Assembly (NCBI RefSeq): GCF_030731045.1
Contig: NZ_JAVALS010000010.1
Coordinates: forward strand, 1-64,000
Length of the DNA: 64,000 nucleotides
Direction of reading: 5' to 3'
Source of the DNA: Arthrobacter horti
GTDB lineage: Bacteria; Actinomycetota; Actinomycetes; Actinomycetales; Micrococcaceae
The notes under the pieces were generated by a model. The model was not told the DNA's origin and did not search any database. It was given only the letters and a program-made list of their open reading frames with translations. Positions 51,738-63,918 of the stretch are shown piece after piece. Position 1 is the first letter of the stretch; each line of letters begins with the position of its first letter. Made by a program: the position numbers and the translations under genes.

Positions 51738-52436
51738 ATGATGGCACAGCCCCGGAGGAGCGTGGTCGAGGAAGCCATTGATGACATCCGCCTGCGGATC
51801 CGGCGAGGCGAATGGGGCCTGGGAGACCGGATCCCGCCCGAACCGGAACTCGGCCGCGAACTCGGACTGAGCCGCGCGCCGCTCCGCGAGGCCCTGCGCG
51901 CCTTGGTCCACGCCGGGCTGCTCGTCACACGCCAGGGCGACGGGACGTTCGTCGCCGCGGTCAACGAAAGCGAAATCGCGCTGCGGCGCGGCCTGCAGGG
52001 CGCGGACCCGCACGAGGCCATCGAGGTCCGCCGCAGCCTGGACATCCCGGCGGCCGCCCTCGCCGCCCAGAGGCGCGACGACGACGACCTGGCCCGCCTT
52101 GAGGACGCACTCGACCGCCGTCGTGCCGCCGCCGCGGCGCGTGACGATGTCGCGTTCCGCGACGCTGACATCGACTTCCACCGCGCCATCGTCCTGGCCT
52201 CGCACAATCAGCTCCTCGCCGGGATCTACGGCTCCCTGGCCTCCAGTGCGGAAGGCGGCTGGACATCCCGCGCCGGCCTCAACCGTGCCGCGGCCGTCGT
52301 GCACGACAACCACGACGACCTCTACGAGGCCATCCGCGACCAGCAGGCCCAGGAGGCCATGCTCCGGGCCGGCGCCATCCTGGACAACCAGACTTCGGAC
52401 CTCACCCAGTCCCCCGTGGAGCAGGCCCCGGCCTGA
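51738..52436 (+). CDS. GntR-family (FadR/FCD) transcriptional regulator
   Basis: 232 residues. ATG at 51738 follows AAGGAGGAG and is favoured over ATG at 51741 and the upstream frame. The winged helix is at about 8-75 (PEPELGRELGLSRAPLREAL) and the FCD domain at about 85-215, with FRDADIDFHRAIVLASHNQLL holding likely metal or effector residues. A TGGGATCCCA palindrome in its leader suggests autoregulation. It shares the operator sequence with the regulator at 15654-16301 but is not a close copy. Confidence 0.92.
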   Translation: MMAQPRRSVVEEAIDDIRLRIRRGEWGLGDRIPPEPELGRELGLSRAPLREALRALVHAGLLVTRQGDGTFVAAVNESEIALRRGLQGADPHEAIEVRRSLDIPAAALAAQRRDDDDLARLEDALDRRRAAAAARDDVAFRDADIDFHRAIVLASHNQLLAGIYGSLASSAEGGWTSRAGLNRAAAVVHDNHDDLYEAIRDQQAQEAMLRAGAILDNQTSDLTQSPVEQAPA

Positions 52437-52468
52437 ACCACGCAGCAGAACACCCTCAGGAGCACTCA

Positions 52469-53929
52469 GTGATCACACGCATCAAGGCCGCGTTCGTCAT
52501 CGGTTACGCCGACGGCGACCACCGCATCCTCCGGGACGCCGAGCTGGTCCATGACGACGGCACGGTCGTCTTCGTGGGCCGCGGCTACGAAGGCCACGTC
52601 GACAATGACGTCGATGCGGGCCTCTCGGTCGTCTCCCCCGGCTTCATCGACCTGAACGCCCTGGCGGACATCGACCACGCCATCTTCGACTCCTGGCACG
52701 GTCCGGCGACCCGCCTCGGCCTGGTCTGGTCCGAGGAGTACCTGAAGGACCACGGCGCAGTCTTCTCCCCCGAAGAGGCGCGCTTCCGCCGCGAATTCGC
52801 CCTCTCCCAGCTGGTCCGCAACGGCATCACCACCATCATGCCCATCTCCTCCGAGTCCTACCTCGAGTGGTGCGAGGACTACCAGGACATGGCCATGACC
52901 GCCGAGGCCGTCGAGGCGATCGGAGTCCGCGCCTACCTCGGCCCGAGCTACCGCACCCACGTCCCGTACACGGACGGCGAGAAGGTCCTCCTTCACGAGG
53001 ACGAGCAGAAGGGCCTGGACGGCCTGCAGGACGCCATCCGCTTCTCCAAGGACTACGAGGGACGCGCCAACGGCCTGATCCGTACGGCCCTGCTGCCCGC
53101 CCGCATCGAGACGCAGACCGAGCAGTCGCTGAAGCTGACCCGCAAGGCCGCCGACGAACTCGGCATCCCGGTCCGCCTGCACGCCGCGCAGGGCCTCTCC
53201 GAGGTGGAGGTCATGCTGGAACGCACCGGCCTGCGCTCCATCCCTTACCTGTACTCCATCGGCTTCCTGGCACCGCGCACCTTCATCCCGCACGCCTGGA
53301 CCGTGCCGGGACACCGCCACATGCCGGCCGAGTTCGGCACCGGCGACGACGTCGCGCTGCTCGCCGAGACCGGGACCAATGTGATCTTCTGCCCCATCCC
53401 GGCCGCCCACTACGGCAGCCTGCTGGACAACTACGACTCCTACCGGGAGAAGGGCGTCCGCATCGTCATGGGCACCGACTCCGCGCCGCCGAACATGATC
53501 CGCGGCCTGGACCTGGCGATGGCCATGCACAAGACGTCCACGGCAGACCGTGCCAGTGCCCAGGCCGGCGACCTCTTCCGTTCCGCCACCTTGGATCCGG
53601 CCGAGGCACTGGGCCGCCCGGACCTGGGCCGGCTGGCCCCCGGCGCACAGGCCGACTACTTCGTCCTGGACCTCACGGGAACCCACATCGGCCCCTACGG
53701 CGACCCGATCCGCACCCTGGTCCTGAACGCCGATGGCCGCGACATCACCCGCGTGGCGGTGGCCGGACGCACCATCGTGGAGGACCGCGGGATCGTCACG
53801 GTGGACACGAGCGACTACCAGGAGCGGGCCCAGGCCTTCCTGGACCACTACATCGCCTCGCTGAGCACCTCGGACTACGCGCACCGCCCCACGGACGAGC
53901 TGCTGCCGCCGAGCTTCCCGCTCGCCTGA
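52469..53929 (+). CDS. Amidohydrolase family protein lacking the HxH metal motif
   Basis: 486 residues of the metal-dependent amidohydrolase superfamily (TRZ/ATZ-like, with composite domain ends). Three expected metal ligands are present: H238 in VRLHAAQG, H275 in FIPHAWTV and D337 in VMGTDSAP. The N-terminal HxH after PGFID is replaced by N-A-L (PGFIDLNALADID, residues 57-69). It may bind one metal through other residues or have lost activity. The start is GTG after CAGGAG. It is 32 nt after gntR and likely regulated with it. Substrate unknown. Confidence 0.85.
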   Translation: MITRIKAAFVIGYADGDHRILRDAELVHDDGTVVFVGRGYEGHVDNDVDAGLSVVSPGFIDLNALADIDHAIFDSWHGPATRLGLVWSEEYLKDHGAVFSPEEARFRREFALSQLVRNGITTIMPISSESYLEWCEDYQDMAMTAEAVEAIGVRAYLGPSYRTHVPYTDGEKVLLHEDEQKGLDGLQDAIRFSKDYEGRANGLIRTALLPARIETQTEQSLKLTRKAADELGIPVRLHAAQGLSEVEVMLERTGLRSIPYLYSIGFLAPRTFIPHAWTVPGHRHMPAEFGTGDDVALLAETGTNVIFCPIPAAHYGSLLDNYDSYREKGVRIVMGTDSAPPNMIRGLDLAMAMHKTSTADRASAQAGDLFRSATLDPAEALGRPDLGRLAPGAQADYFVLDLTGTHIGPYGDPIRTLVLNADGRDITRVAVAGRTIVEDRGIVTVDTSDYQERAQAFLDHYIASLSTSDYAHRPTDELLPPSFPLA

Positions 53930-53946
53930 GCCTGATCGACCAGACG

Positions 53947-53990
53947 ACGACGGCGGTCGGTCACCTTTCTCGGTGACCGACCGCCGTCGT
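53947..53990. terminator. Terminator hairpin between the amidohydrolase and map
   Basis: Perfect 19-bp arms (ACGACGGCGGTCGGTCACC and complement) around TTTCTC. Converging genes end 17 nt on either side. The outer bases ACGACGGCGG are the same as in the hairpin at 43962. Confidence 0.75.
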
Positions 53991-54006
53991 GCTGTCCAGG
54001 GGCTGC

Positions 54007-54837
54007 TCAGGCGGGGATGGGGACCACCGTGACGCCGAGCTTCTCCAGCTCGGAGGCTCCGCCGTCGGGCGCGGTGAGCACCCAGATGCCCTGACGGTGG
54101 ACGGCCACCGAGTGCTCCCACTGCGAGGCGCGCGAGCTGTCCGTGGTCACCACGGTCCAGTCGTCCTCCAGGGTCACGGTCTCGATGTCCCCGCGGACCA
54201 GCATGGGTTCGATCGCGAAGCACATGCCCGGCTTGACCTTGGGGCCGCGGTGCTTGCTGCGGTAGTTCAGGACGTCCGGCGCCATGTGCATCTGGGAACC
54301 GATGCCGTGCCCGCAGTAGTCCTCCAGGATTCCCAGGGGTTTGCCCTGCTGGGCGGAGACGTAGTCGTCGATCGCGTCCCCGATGTCCCCCACGTACTTC
54401 GCCGTGGCCAGGGCCGCGATGCCGTGCCACATGGCCATGCGGGTGATCTCGGAGAGCCGGACGTCCTCCGGATCGCCTTCGCCGACGATGACGGTGCGGG
54501 CGGAGTCGGCGTTCCAGCCGCGCACGATGCAGCCGCCGTCGATCTTCACCACATCGCCAGGTTCCAGGACACGGTTGCCGGGGATTCCGTGGACCACCTC
54601 GTCATTGACGGAGGCACAGATGTGCTTGGGGTAGCCGTGGTAACCCAGGAAGTTGTACTGGGCGCCGGCGGCGTCCACGACCTCGGCAAAGACGGCGTCG
54701 AGTTCATCGGTGGTGACACCGGGCGCCACAGCCGCGACGGCGGCGTCCAGGGCGCGGCTCAGAAGCTCGCCGGCCTCCTGCATGATGCGCATCTGGGCGT
54801 TGCTCTTGTATTCGATCTGGCGTGTGTAAAGTGCCAC
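54007..54837 (-). CDS. map: Methionine aminopeptidase
   Basis: 276 residues, type I enzyme removing the initiator Met. Metal ligands are visible in VVKIDGGC (Asp), GWNADSARTV (Asp), GHGIGSQMH (His), FAIEPML (Glu) and WEHSVAV (Glu). The N-terminus lacks the zinc-finger extension. The start is GTG. It is separated from adk by a strong terminator. Confidence 0.97.
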   Translation of the reverse strand: MALYTRQIEYKSNAQMRIMQEAGELLSRALDAAVAAVAPGVTTDELDAVFAEVVDAAGAQYNFLGYHGYPKHICASVNDEVVHGIPGNRVLEPGDVVKIDGGCIVRGWNADSARTVIVGEGDPEDVRLSEITRMAMWHGIAALATAKYVGDIGDAIDDYVSAQQGKPLGILEDYCGHGIGSQMHMAPDVLNYRSKHRGPKVKPGMCFAIEPMLVRGDIETVTLEDDWTVVTTDSSRASQWEHSVAVHRQGIWVLTAPDGGASELEKLGVTVVPIPA

Positions 54838-54891
54838 GATGTTCCTTCGCTCCGGCCGCCGGGCGGCCTTCTCGACGCTGTCACTGAAAAA

Positions 54892-54923
54892 GTCATGCCC
54901 CCGGAGATCTCCGGGGGCATGAC
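54892..54923 (-). terminator. Rho-independent terminator after adk
   Basis: GTCATGCCCCCGGAGA and its exact complement form a loopless 32-bp palindrome followed on the minus strand by TTTTT. It closes the secY-adk unit, so map needs its own promoter or readthrough. Confidence 0.88.
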
Positions 54924-54931
54924 TGGGGTTC

Positions 54932-55521
54932 TCAGGCTGAGGTGGTCTCGCCGGCCACGGCCTCGCGGATGGCGTCCATCACGCGGTCGGTGACCTCGTC
55001 GATCCCGCCGATCCCGTCCACCCGGCGCAGGATCCCGCGCTCGGCGTACTTGGCCACGACGGCCTCGGTCTGACCGTGGTAGAGGTCCAGCCGGTGGCGG
55101 ATGACCGCCTCGTTGTCATCGCTGCGGCCGGTCTCGAGCGCACGGCCCAGGAGCCGGGACACCAGTTCCTCGTCGTCCGCGGTGAGCTGCAGTACGACGT
55201 CCAGCTTGGTGTGGGTCTCAGAGAGGATGGCGTCCAGCTCATCCACCTGAGCCACCGTCCGCGGGTAGCCGTCCAGCAGGAAGCCGTCGGCGACATCGCC
55301 GTGGCTGAGCCGGTCACGCACCATGCGGTTGGTGACGGAGTCGGGGACGAAGTCCCCGGCGTCCATGTACTGCTTCGCTTCCAGGCCCAGAGGGGTTTCG
55401 CCCTTGACGTTGGCGCGGAAGATGTCGCCCGTGGAGATGGCCACCACACCGAGTCGCTCGGAAATCCGCTCGGCCTGGGTTCCCTTGCCGGAGCCGGGGG
55501 GACCAATGATCAGCATTCTTG

Positions 55522-55525
<4 letters not shown>
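54932..55525 (-). CDS. adk: Adenylate kinase
   Basis: 197 residues, the short bacterial form without the zinc LID. MLIIGPPGSGKGTQAERIS is the P-loop; STGDIFRANV, GFLLDGYPRTVAQ and GRSDDNEAVIRHRL are the AMP and lid segments. Two in-frame ATGs (55525, 55516) exist; the first overlaps the secY stop by 4 nt. Confidence 0.97.
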
Positions 55526-56832
<1,307 letters not shown>

Positions 56833-56940
56833 GCGTCCTCCTGAAGGATGTGTGAGGTTGGGAGTGCGGTGGATTCCTGGTTGAACCCGACACCCGAGTC
56901 TAACCGTTGTCATGGCCGCGCCAGTAATCAGCGCGGGAAA

Positions 56941-56994
56941 GCACTGAACTCCCGGAATCCGGACCATGGTCCGGATTCCGGGAGTTCTCAGTGC
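56941..56994. repeat. Long palindrome between rplO and secY
   Basis: A 42-bp perfect loopless palindrome (56946-56987, arms starting GAACTCCCGGAATCCGGACC) with the outer arms GCACTGA/TCAGTGC continuing the stem past a small bulge. It begins 20 nt after the rplO stop. It may act as a partial terminator or RNA processing site within the operon; no T-run follows. Confidence 0.8.
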
Positions 56995-57014
56995 GCGTTC
57001 AGCGGTTCCGGCTC

Positions 57015-57494
57015 TCAGAGAGCGGTGATGGAACCACCGGCGGCCTGGATCTTCTCAGCAGCGCTGGCGGAGAAGGCGTCCACGGTGACATCGACCTTGA
57101 CGGTGATCTCGCCGGAGCCCAGCACCTTGACGGGCTGGTTCTTGCGAACCGCGCCCTTGGCGACCAGATCGGCCACCGTCACGGTGCCACCCTCCGGGAA
57201 GAGCTCGCCGAGGCGGTCAAGGTTGACCACCTGGAACTCGACACGGAACGGGTTCTTGAAGCCGCGAAGCTTCGGCAGACGCATGTGCAGCGGCAGCTGG
57301 CCACCGGCGAAGCCGGCCTTGACCTGGTAGCGCGCCTTGGTGCCCTTGGTGCCACGACCGGCGGTCTTACCCTTGGACGCCTCACCACGACCCACACGGG
57401 TCTTGGCGGTCTTGGCGCCAGCGGCAGGACGCAGGTGGTGAACCTTCAGAGCGTGCTGCTTCTCAGTAGCCTCAGCAGTGTTCTTCTCGGTCAT
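57015..57494 (-). CDS. rplO: 50S ribosomal protein L15
   Basis: 159 residues: an N-terminal extension, then [22 protein letters not shown], shown in part as [17 protein letters not shown], then [16 protein letters not shown] and [25 protein letters not shown] C-terminus. Starts within the rpmD stop codon (TAATG). Confidence 0.96.
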   Translation of the reverse strand: MTEKNTAEATEKQHALKVHHLRPAAGAKTAKTRVGRGEASKGKTAGRGTKGTKARYQVKAGFAGGQLPLHMRLPKLRGFKNPFRVEFQVVNLDRLGELFPEGGTVTVADLVAKGAVRKNQPVKVLGSGEITVKVDVTVDAFSASAAEKIQAAGGSITAL

Positions 57495-57700
57495 TACTTC
57501 GCCTCCTTGACCTCTACGAGGTGCGGAACCGTGTTGAGCATGCCCACGGTCACGGCATCAGCGGAGCGGACCACGGTGTGGCCGATGCGCTTGAGGCCGA
57601 GGGAGCGAAGGGTGTCCCGCTGGTTCTGCTTGGCGCCGATGACGCCCTTGATCTGGGTGATCTCCAACTGAGCGTCGGAGGGGGTCAGGTTCTTTGCCAT
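57494..57700 (-). CDS. rpmD: 50S ribosomal protein L30
   Basis: 68 residues, [19 protein letters not shown] with [20 protein letters not shown] as signature. Four nt after rpsE, 1-nt overlap with rplO. Confidence 0.96.
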   Translation of the reverse strand: MAKNLTPSDAQLEITQIKGVIGAKQNQRDTLRSLGLKRIGHTVVRSADAVTVGMLNTVPHLVEVKEAK

Positions 57701-57703
57701 GGC

Positions 57704-58408
57704 TCAGGCACCTGCCTTCGGAGCGTTCAGTGCACGCACCAGAGCGGCCGGAGCGACCTCATCCAGCGGCAGGCCACGACGAGCGGCAACGGCTGCCGGC
57801 TCCTCGAGCTGACGCAGGGCCTCAACGGTCGCGTGAACGATGTTGATGGCGTTGGAGGAACCCAGCGACTTGGAGAGGACGTCGTGGATGCCGACGCACT
57901 CGAGCACGGCGCGGACCGGACCACCGGCGATAACACCGGTACCCGGGGAAGCCGGACGAAGCATGACGACACCAGCGGCGGCCTCGCCCTGGACGCGGTG
58001 CGGGATGGTGCTGCCGACGCGCGGGACGCGGAAGAAGGACTTCTTGGCCTCTTCCACACCCTTGGCGATGGCAGCGGGGACTTCGCGGGCCTTGCCGTAA
58101 CCGACACCGACCATGCCGTTGCCGTCGCCGACCACCACGAGGGCGGTGAAGCTGAAGCGGCGGCCACCCTTGACCACCTTGGCAACACGGTTGATGGTTA
58201 CAACACGCTCAACGAACTGGTTCTTCTCGGCCTCACGGGCGTCGCGGCCACCACGGCCACCACGCTCGCCGCGGCCACCACGCTCGCCGCGCTCGCCACG
58301 ACGACCACCACGGCGGTCGTTGTTGCCGGCAGCCTCAGTGGTTTCAGTTGCAACAGCAGCTGCAGCTTCAGACACCTGGGTTTCCTTTTCGTTGTTCACT
58401 TCGGTCAC
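57704..58408 (-). CDS. rpsE: 30S ribosomal protein S5 with RG-rich extension
   Basis: 234 residues; the S5 core starts near residue 63 ([20 protein letters not shown]) and ends near 225. The first 60 residues are an extension with an acidic/Ala part and then an Arg-Gly block at 32-55 ([16 protein letters not shown]). Core motifs [17 protein letters not shown] and [13 protein letters not shown] are intact. The start is GTG and overlaps the rplR stop by 4 nt. Confidence 0.95.
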   Translation of the reverse strand: MTEVNNEKETQVSEAAAAVATETTEAAGNNDRRGGRRGERGERGGRGERGGRGGRDAREAEKNQFVERVVTINRVAKVVKGGRRFSFTALVVVGDGNGMVGVGYGKAREVPAAIAKGVEEAKKSFFRVPRVGSTIPHRVQGEAAAGVVMLRPASPGTGVIAGGPVRAVLECVGIHDVLSKSLGSSNAINIVHATVEALRQLEEPAAVAARRGLPLDEVAPAALVRALNAPKAGA

Positions 58409-58788
58409 AGTGCCAGGCCCCCTTCACGAGCGCCGTCGGCGACGGCGGCGATACGGCCGTGGTACTTGTTGCCACCGCGGTCGAAGACCACGGCCTCAAC
58501 ACCGGCTGCCTTGGCACGCTCGGCGACGAGCTCGCCGACGCGCTTGGCCTTGGCGGTCTTGTCGCCCTCGAAGGAGCGCAGCTCGGCTTCCATGGTGGAG
58601 GCAGAGGCCAGCGTCTTGGCGATGGTGTCGTCCACGACCTGCACGAACACGTGACGGGCGGAGCGGTTGACAATCAGACGCGGGCGGGCCGGGGTACCGG
58701 AGATCCGCTTGCGGATGCGCAGCTGACGACGAGCGCGGGAGGCGCTCTTGTTCTTGCTGTTGCGCTTCTTGTTGATGCTGATGGCCAT
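58405..58788 (-). CDS. rplR: 50S ribosomal protein L18
   Basis: 127 residues: [20 protein letters not shown] and [20 protein letters not shown] are the 5S rRNA-binding motifs. Overlaps rpsE by 4 nt. Confidence 0.97.
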   Translation of the reverse strand: MAISINKKRNSKNKSASRARRQLRIRKRISGTPARPRLIVNRSARHVFVQVVDDTIAKTLASASTMEAELRSFEGDKTAKAKRVGELVAERAKAAGVEAVVFDRGGNKYHGRIAAVADGAREGGLAL

Positions 58789-58790
58789 GG

Positions 58791-59327
58791 TTACTTACCA
58801 GCCTTTCCGACCTTGCGGCGGATGACCTCGCCGGCGTAACGGATACCCTTGCCCTTGTAGGGGTCGGGCTTGCGCAGCTTGCGGATGTTGGCGGAAACCT
58901 CGCCCACCTGCTGCTTGTCGATGCCGGCAACAGAGAACTTGGTCGGGCCTTCCACCGCAAAGGTGATGCCGGCCGGAGCCACGATGTTGACCGGGTGGCT
59001 GTAGCCCAGAGCGAACTCCAGGTCAGAACCCTTGGCCTGCACACGGTAACCGGTGCCGACGATTTCCAGCTTCTTCTCGTAACCCTTGGTCACGCCTTCG
59101 ATCATGTTGGCGAGCAGGGTACGGGTCAGGCCGTGCAGCGAACGAGCAACGCGCTCGTCGTTGGGACGGGTGACCGTCAGGGTGCTCTCCTCGAGAGCGA
59201 CCTCGATGGGGCTGGCCACGGTGTGGCTCAGTTCGCCCTTGGCACCCTTGATGGTGACAACGGCGCCGTCGATGTTGACCTCAACGCCAGCCGGAACGGT
59301 GATGGGGAGACGTCCAATACGCGACAT
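58791..59327 (-). CDS. rplF: 50S ribosomal protein L6
   Basis: 178 residues. [17 protein letters not shown] and the C-terminal [20 protein letters not shown] are diagnostic. Complete; 2 nt before rplR. Confidence 0.97.
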   Translation of the reverse strand: MSRIGRLPITVPAGVEVNIDGAVVTIKGAKGELSHTVASPIEVALEESTLTVTRPNDERVARSLHGLTRTLLANMIEGVTKGYEKKLEIVGTGYRVQAKGSDLEFALGYSHPVNIVAPAGITFAVEGPTKFSVAGIDKQQVGEVSANIRKLRKPDPYKGKGIRYAGEVIRRKVGKAGK

Positions 59328-59345
59328 TCTTCTCTTCCTTTCCCG

Positions 59346-59744
59346 TTACCAGACGTAAGCGAGGACTTCGCCGCCCACGCCCTTCTTGCCGGCCTGCTTG
59401 TCAGTCAGGAGGCCGGAAGAGGTGGACAGGATAGCGATGCCCAGGCCACCCAGCACGTGCGGCAGGTTGGTGGACTTCGCGTAAACGCGGAGACCGGGCT
59501 TGGAGATACGGCGGACGCCAGCGATGGAACGCTCGCGGCTCGGACCGAACTTCAGGGTGATGGTCAGCGTCTTGCCAACGCGTGCTTCCTCTTCCTTCCA
59601 CTCCGAGATGTAACCCTCGGACTTCAGGATGTCGGCGATGCGGGCCTTCAGCTTGGAGTACGGCATGGACACGGTGTCGTGGTGTGCCGAGTTTGCATTG
59701 CGCAGACGCGTGAGCATGTCTGCGACAGGATCAGTCATAGTCAT
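59346..59744 (-). CDS. rpsH: 30S ribosomal protein S8
   Basis: 132 residues: [20 protein letters not shown] near the start and [20 protein letters not shown] at the C-terminus. A second in-frame ATG two codons in is the alternative start. The gene upstream is rplE, with 65 nt and no rpsN between. Confidence 0.97.
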   Translation of the reverse strand: MTMTDPVADMLTRLRNANSAHHDTVSMPYSKLKARIADILKSEGYISEWKEEEARVGKTLTITLKFGPSRERSIAGVRRISKPGLRVYAKSTNLPHVLGGLGIAILSTSSGLLTDKQAGKKGVGGEVLAYVW

Positions 59745-59809
59745 GTGGGCTCTTGCCCTTCCTCGTACTGGTTTCCCCCGGCTGAGCCGGTGGACCTTCT
59801 ACGTAGTGA

Positions 59810-60388
59810 TTAGTCTTCGGTCTTGAACGGGAAGCCGAGGTGCTTGAGCAGCGCGCGGCCTTCCTCGTCGGTCTTCGCGGTGGTGACAACCGTGATGTCC
59901 ATACCGCGGACGCGGTCGATGGCATCCTGATCGATCTCGTGGAACATGACCTGCTCCGTGAGGCCGAAGGTGTAGTTGCCGTTACCGTCGAACTGCTTGC
60001 CGTTCAGGCCGCGGAAGTCGCGGATACGGGGCAGTGCGAGGGTGACCAGACGGTCAAGGAATTCCCACATGCGGTCGCCACGGAGGGTGGCGTGAGCACC
60101 GATCGGCATGCCTTCGCGCAGCTTGAACTGAGCGATGGACTTACGGGCCTTGGTCACCTGCGGCTTCTGACCGGTGATCGCGGTCAGGTCGCGCACGGCG
60201 CCTTCGATGAGCTTGGAATCCTTGGCGGCGTCGCCGACACCCATGTTCACGACGACCTTCACGAGGCGCGGAACCTGGTTGACGTTCTCGTACTTGAACT
60301 CATCCTGCAGGGACTGCTTGATGTTCTCGGCGTACTTGGTCTTCAGACGCGGGACGATCTTCACCGGGGTCTCGAGAGTCTCAGTCAT
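59810..60388 (-). CDS. rplE: 50S ribosomal protein L5
   Basis: 192 residues: [38 protein letters not shown] and [19 protein letters not shown] are typical. Complete. Its start overlaps the rplX stop by 1 nt. Confidence 0.97.
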   Translation of the reverse strand: MTETLETPVKIVPRLKTKYAENIKQSLQDEFKYENVNQVPRLVKVVVNMGVGDAAKDSKLIEGAVRDLTAITGQKPQVTKARKSIAQFKLREGMPIGAHATLRGDRMWEFLDRLVTLALPRIRDFRGLNGKQFDGNGNYTFGLTEQVMFHEIDQDAIDRVRGMDITVVTTAKTDEEGRALLKHLGFPFKTED

Positions 60389-60750
60389 CAGATGTCCTTC
60401 CCAGAGGCCTTGGCCACGCGGACGCGAACTTCACGCTCGACGCCGTTGCGCTCGACCTTCTCGACACGGAAGCCGACGCGGGTGGGCTTCTTGGTGGACG
60501 GGTCAACGAGTGCCACGTTGGAGATGTGCAGCGGGGCCTCAACCTGCTCGATACCACCGGTGGTGGTGCCGCGCTGGGTCTGGCCGGCCTTCACGTGCTT
60601 GGTGACGCGGTTGATGCCCTCGACGAGCACACGGTTGGTCTCCGGGAACACACGCAGAACCTTGCCCTGCTTGCCACGGTCTCCGCCACGGGACTGGCGG
60701 GCACCGGTGATGACCTGGACGAGATCGCCCTTCTTGATCTTTGCACCCAT
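60388..60750 (-). CDS. rplX: 50S ribosomal protein L24
   Basis: 120 residues with the KOW motif [20 protein letters not shown] and [15 protein letters not shown]. Complete. Two nt after rplN. Confidence 0.97.
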   Translation of the reverse strand: MGAKIKKGDLVQVITGARQSRGGDRGKQGKVLRVFPETNRVLVEGINRVTKHVKAGQTQRGTTTGGIEQVEAPLHISNVALVDPSTKKPTRVGFRVEKVERNGVEREVRVRVAKASGKDI

Positions 60751-60752
60751 AG

Positions 60753-61124
60753 TTACAGCACCTCCGGGGCCAGAGAAACGATCTTCATGAACTTCTTGTC
60801 GCGAAGCTCACGGCCGACCGGGCCGAAGATACGGGTGCCGCGGGGCTCCCCGTCCGTGTTCTTCAGGATGACGGCTGCGTTCTCATCGAACTTGATGTAG
60901 GAACCGTCCGGACGACGGCGCTCCTTACGGGTGCGAACGACGACGGCCTTGACGACGTCGCCCTTCTTGACGTTTCCGCCAGGGATCGCGTCCTTGACGG
61001 TGGCGACGATGACGTCGCCGATGCTTGCGTAGCGGCGGCCCGATCCACCGAGAACACGGATGGTGAGGATTTCCTTGGCACCCGTGTTGTCGGCGACCTT
61101 AAGCCGCGACTCCTGCTGAATCAA
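60753..61124 (-). CDS. rplN: 50S ribosomal protein L14
   Basis: 123 residues: [40 protein letters not shown] and the C-terminal [12 protein letters not shown]. First gene of the spc run here; it has a 305-bp leader rather than following rpsQ directly. Confidence 0.97.
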   Translation of the reverse strand: MIQQESRLKVADNTGAKEILTIRVLGGSGRRYASIGDVIVATVKDAIPGGNVKKGDVVKAVVVRTRKERRRPDGSYIKFDENAAVILKNTDGEPRGTRIFGPVGRELRDKKFMKIVSLAPEVL

Positions 61125-61429
61125 TGTTTACTCCTTGCGTCGCGCTGGTTCCCACGCTGAAAAACTGCATACAGCGCGAGCCTTGCGGAACGGTTACTGG
61201 GGTGTCTCTGCCCTGCCTGGATTTTGCCAGAACAGGGTTGAACCTCCGTTCCAGGCGCATCTGGGCCCCCTTGGCCGGGGACCGGCCCTGAGGCAGTATG
61301 CGCTGGCACGAAAGTTTCACGAGGATTTGTCCGGGCGCATGACGCACCCATACAAGCTCAATATCCTATCACAGCTCGCAATAACCCAGGATCGGGCGGT
61401 CCGTCAAGGAACCCCGCCCGTGGGGCGGC
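61125..61429. other. 305-bp gap upstream of rplN
   Basis: It contains a small stem after the UvrA-like gene and a leader of about 280 bp with an AT-rich patch near 61355-61395. There TAGGATATT and, further up, TTGACG occur on the minus strand, but with wrong spacing for one promoter. A promoter for the rplN-rplO run must lie here if it is not read through. No gene was found. Confidence 0.5.
61414..61428 (-). terminator. Weak stem after the UvrA-like gene
   Basis: CCGCCC and GGGCGG with a 3-nt loop, overlapping the region just past the stop; GGTTCCTT follows on the minus strand. Confidence 0.35.
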
Positions 61430-63712
<2,283 letters not shown>

Positions 63713-63805
63713 GGGACACCTCTCGGATCTGGGATCATGGGCCTGCGCGGAGCGCTCCCCCGCACGGCTGATCACAGAATACCGGCGCCGTCCGACGTTA
63801 AGCGG

Positions 63806-63840
63806 AAGACCCCCGTTCCCTGGGCGGGAACGGGGGTCTT
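63806..63840 (-). terminator. Terminator-like hairpin after rpsQ
   Basis: Perfect 15-bp arms (AAGACCCCCGTTCCC and complement) with a 5-nt loop, between rpsQ and the UvrA-like gene. It should end most S10-operon transcripts before the UvrA-like gene. Confidence 0.75.
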
Positions 63841-63844
63841 CACG

Positions 63845-63908
63845 GTGCTCCGTCAACACAGTGCTCTGTCAACACTGTGCTCTGCAGAGGCTGTGCTCCG
63901 TGGAGTCC
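63845..63908. repeat. Four-unit 16-bp tandem repeat
   Basis: GTGCTCCGTCAACACA, GTGCTCTGTCAACACT, GTGCTCTGCAGAGGCT and GTGCTCCGTGGAGTCC follow each other with exact 16-bp spacing; GTGCTC starts each. The first two differ at two positions, the last two have drifted. It overlaps no gene. Confidence 0.7.
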
Positions 63909-63918
63909 TGAGGAAGGC

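Noticed and set aside
43962..53990. Hairpins at 43962 and 53947 as inverted ends of one mobile element spanning the Opp cluster
   Set aside because: They share only ACGACGGCGG at the outer arms, each is a complete stem, no transposase or integrase lies between, and terminators between converging genes are expected there.
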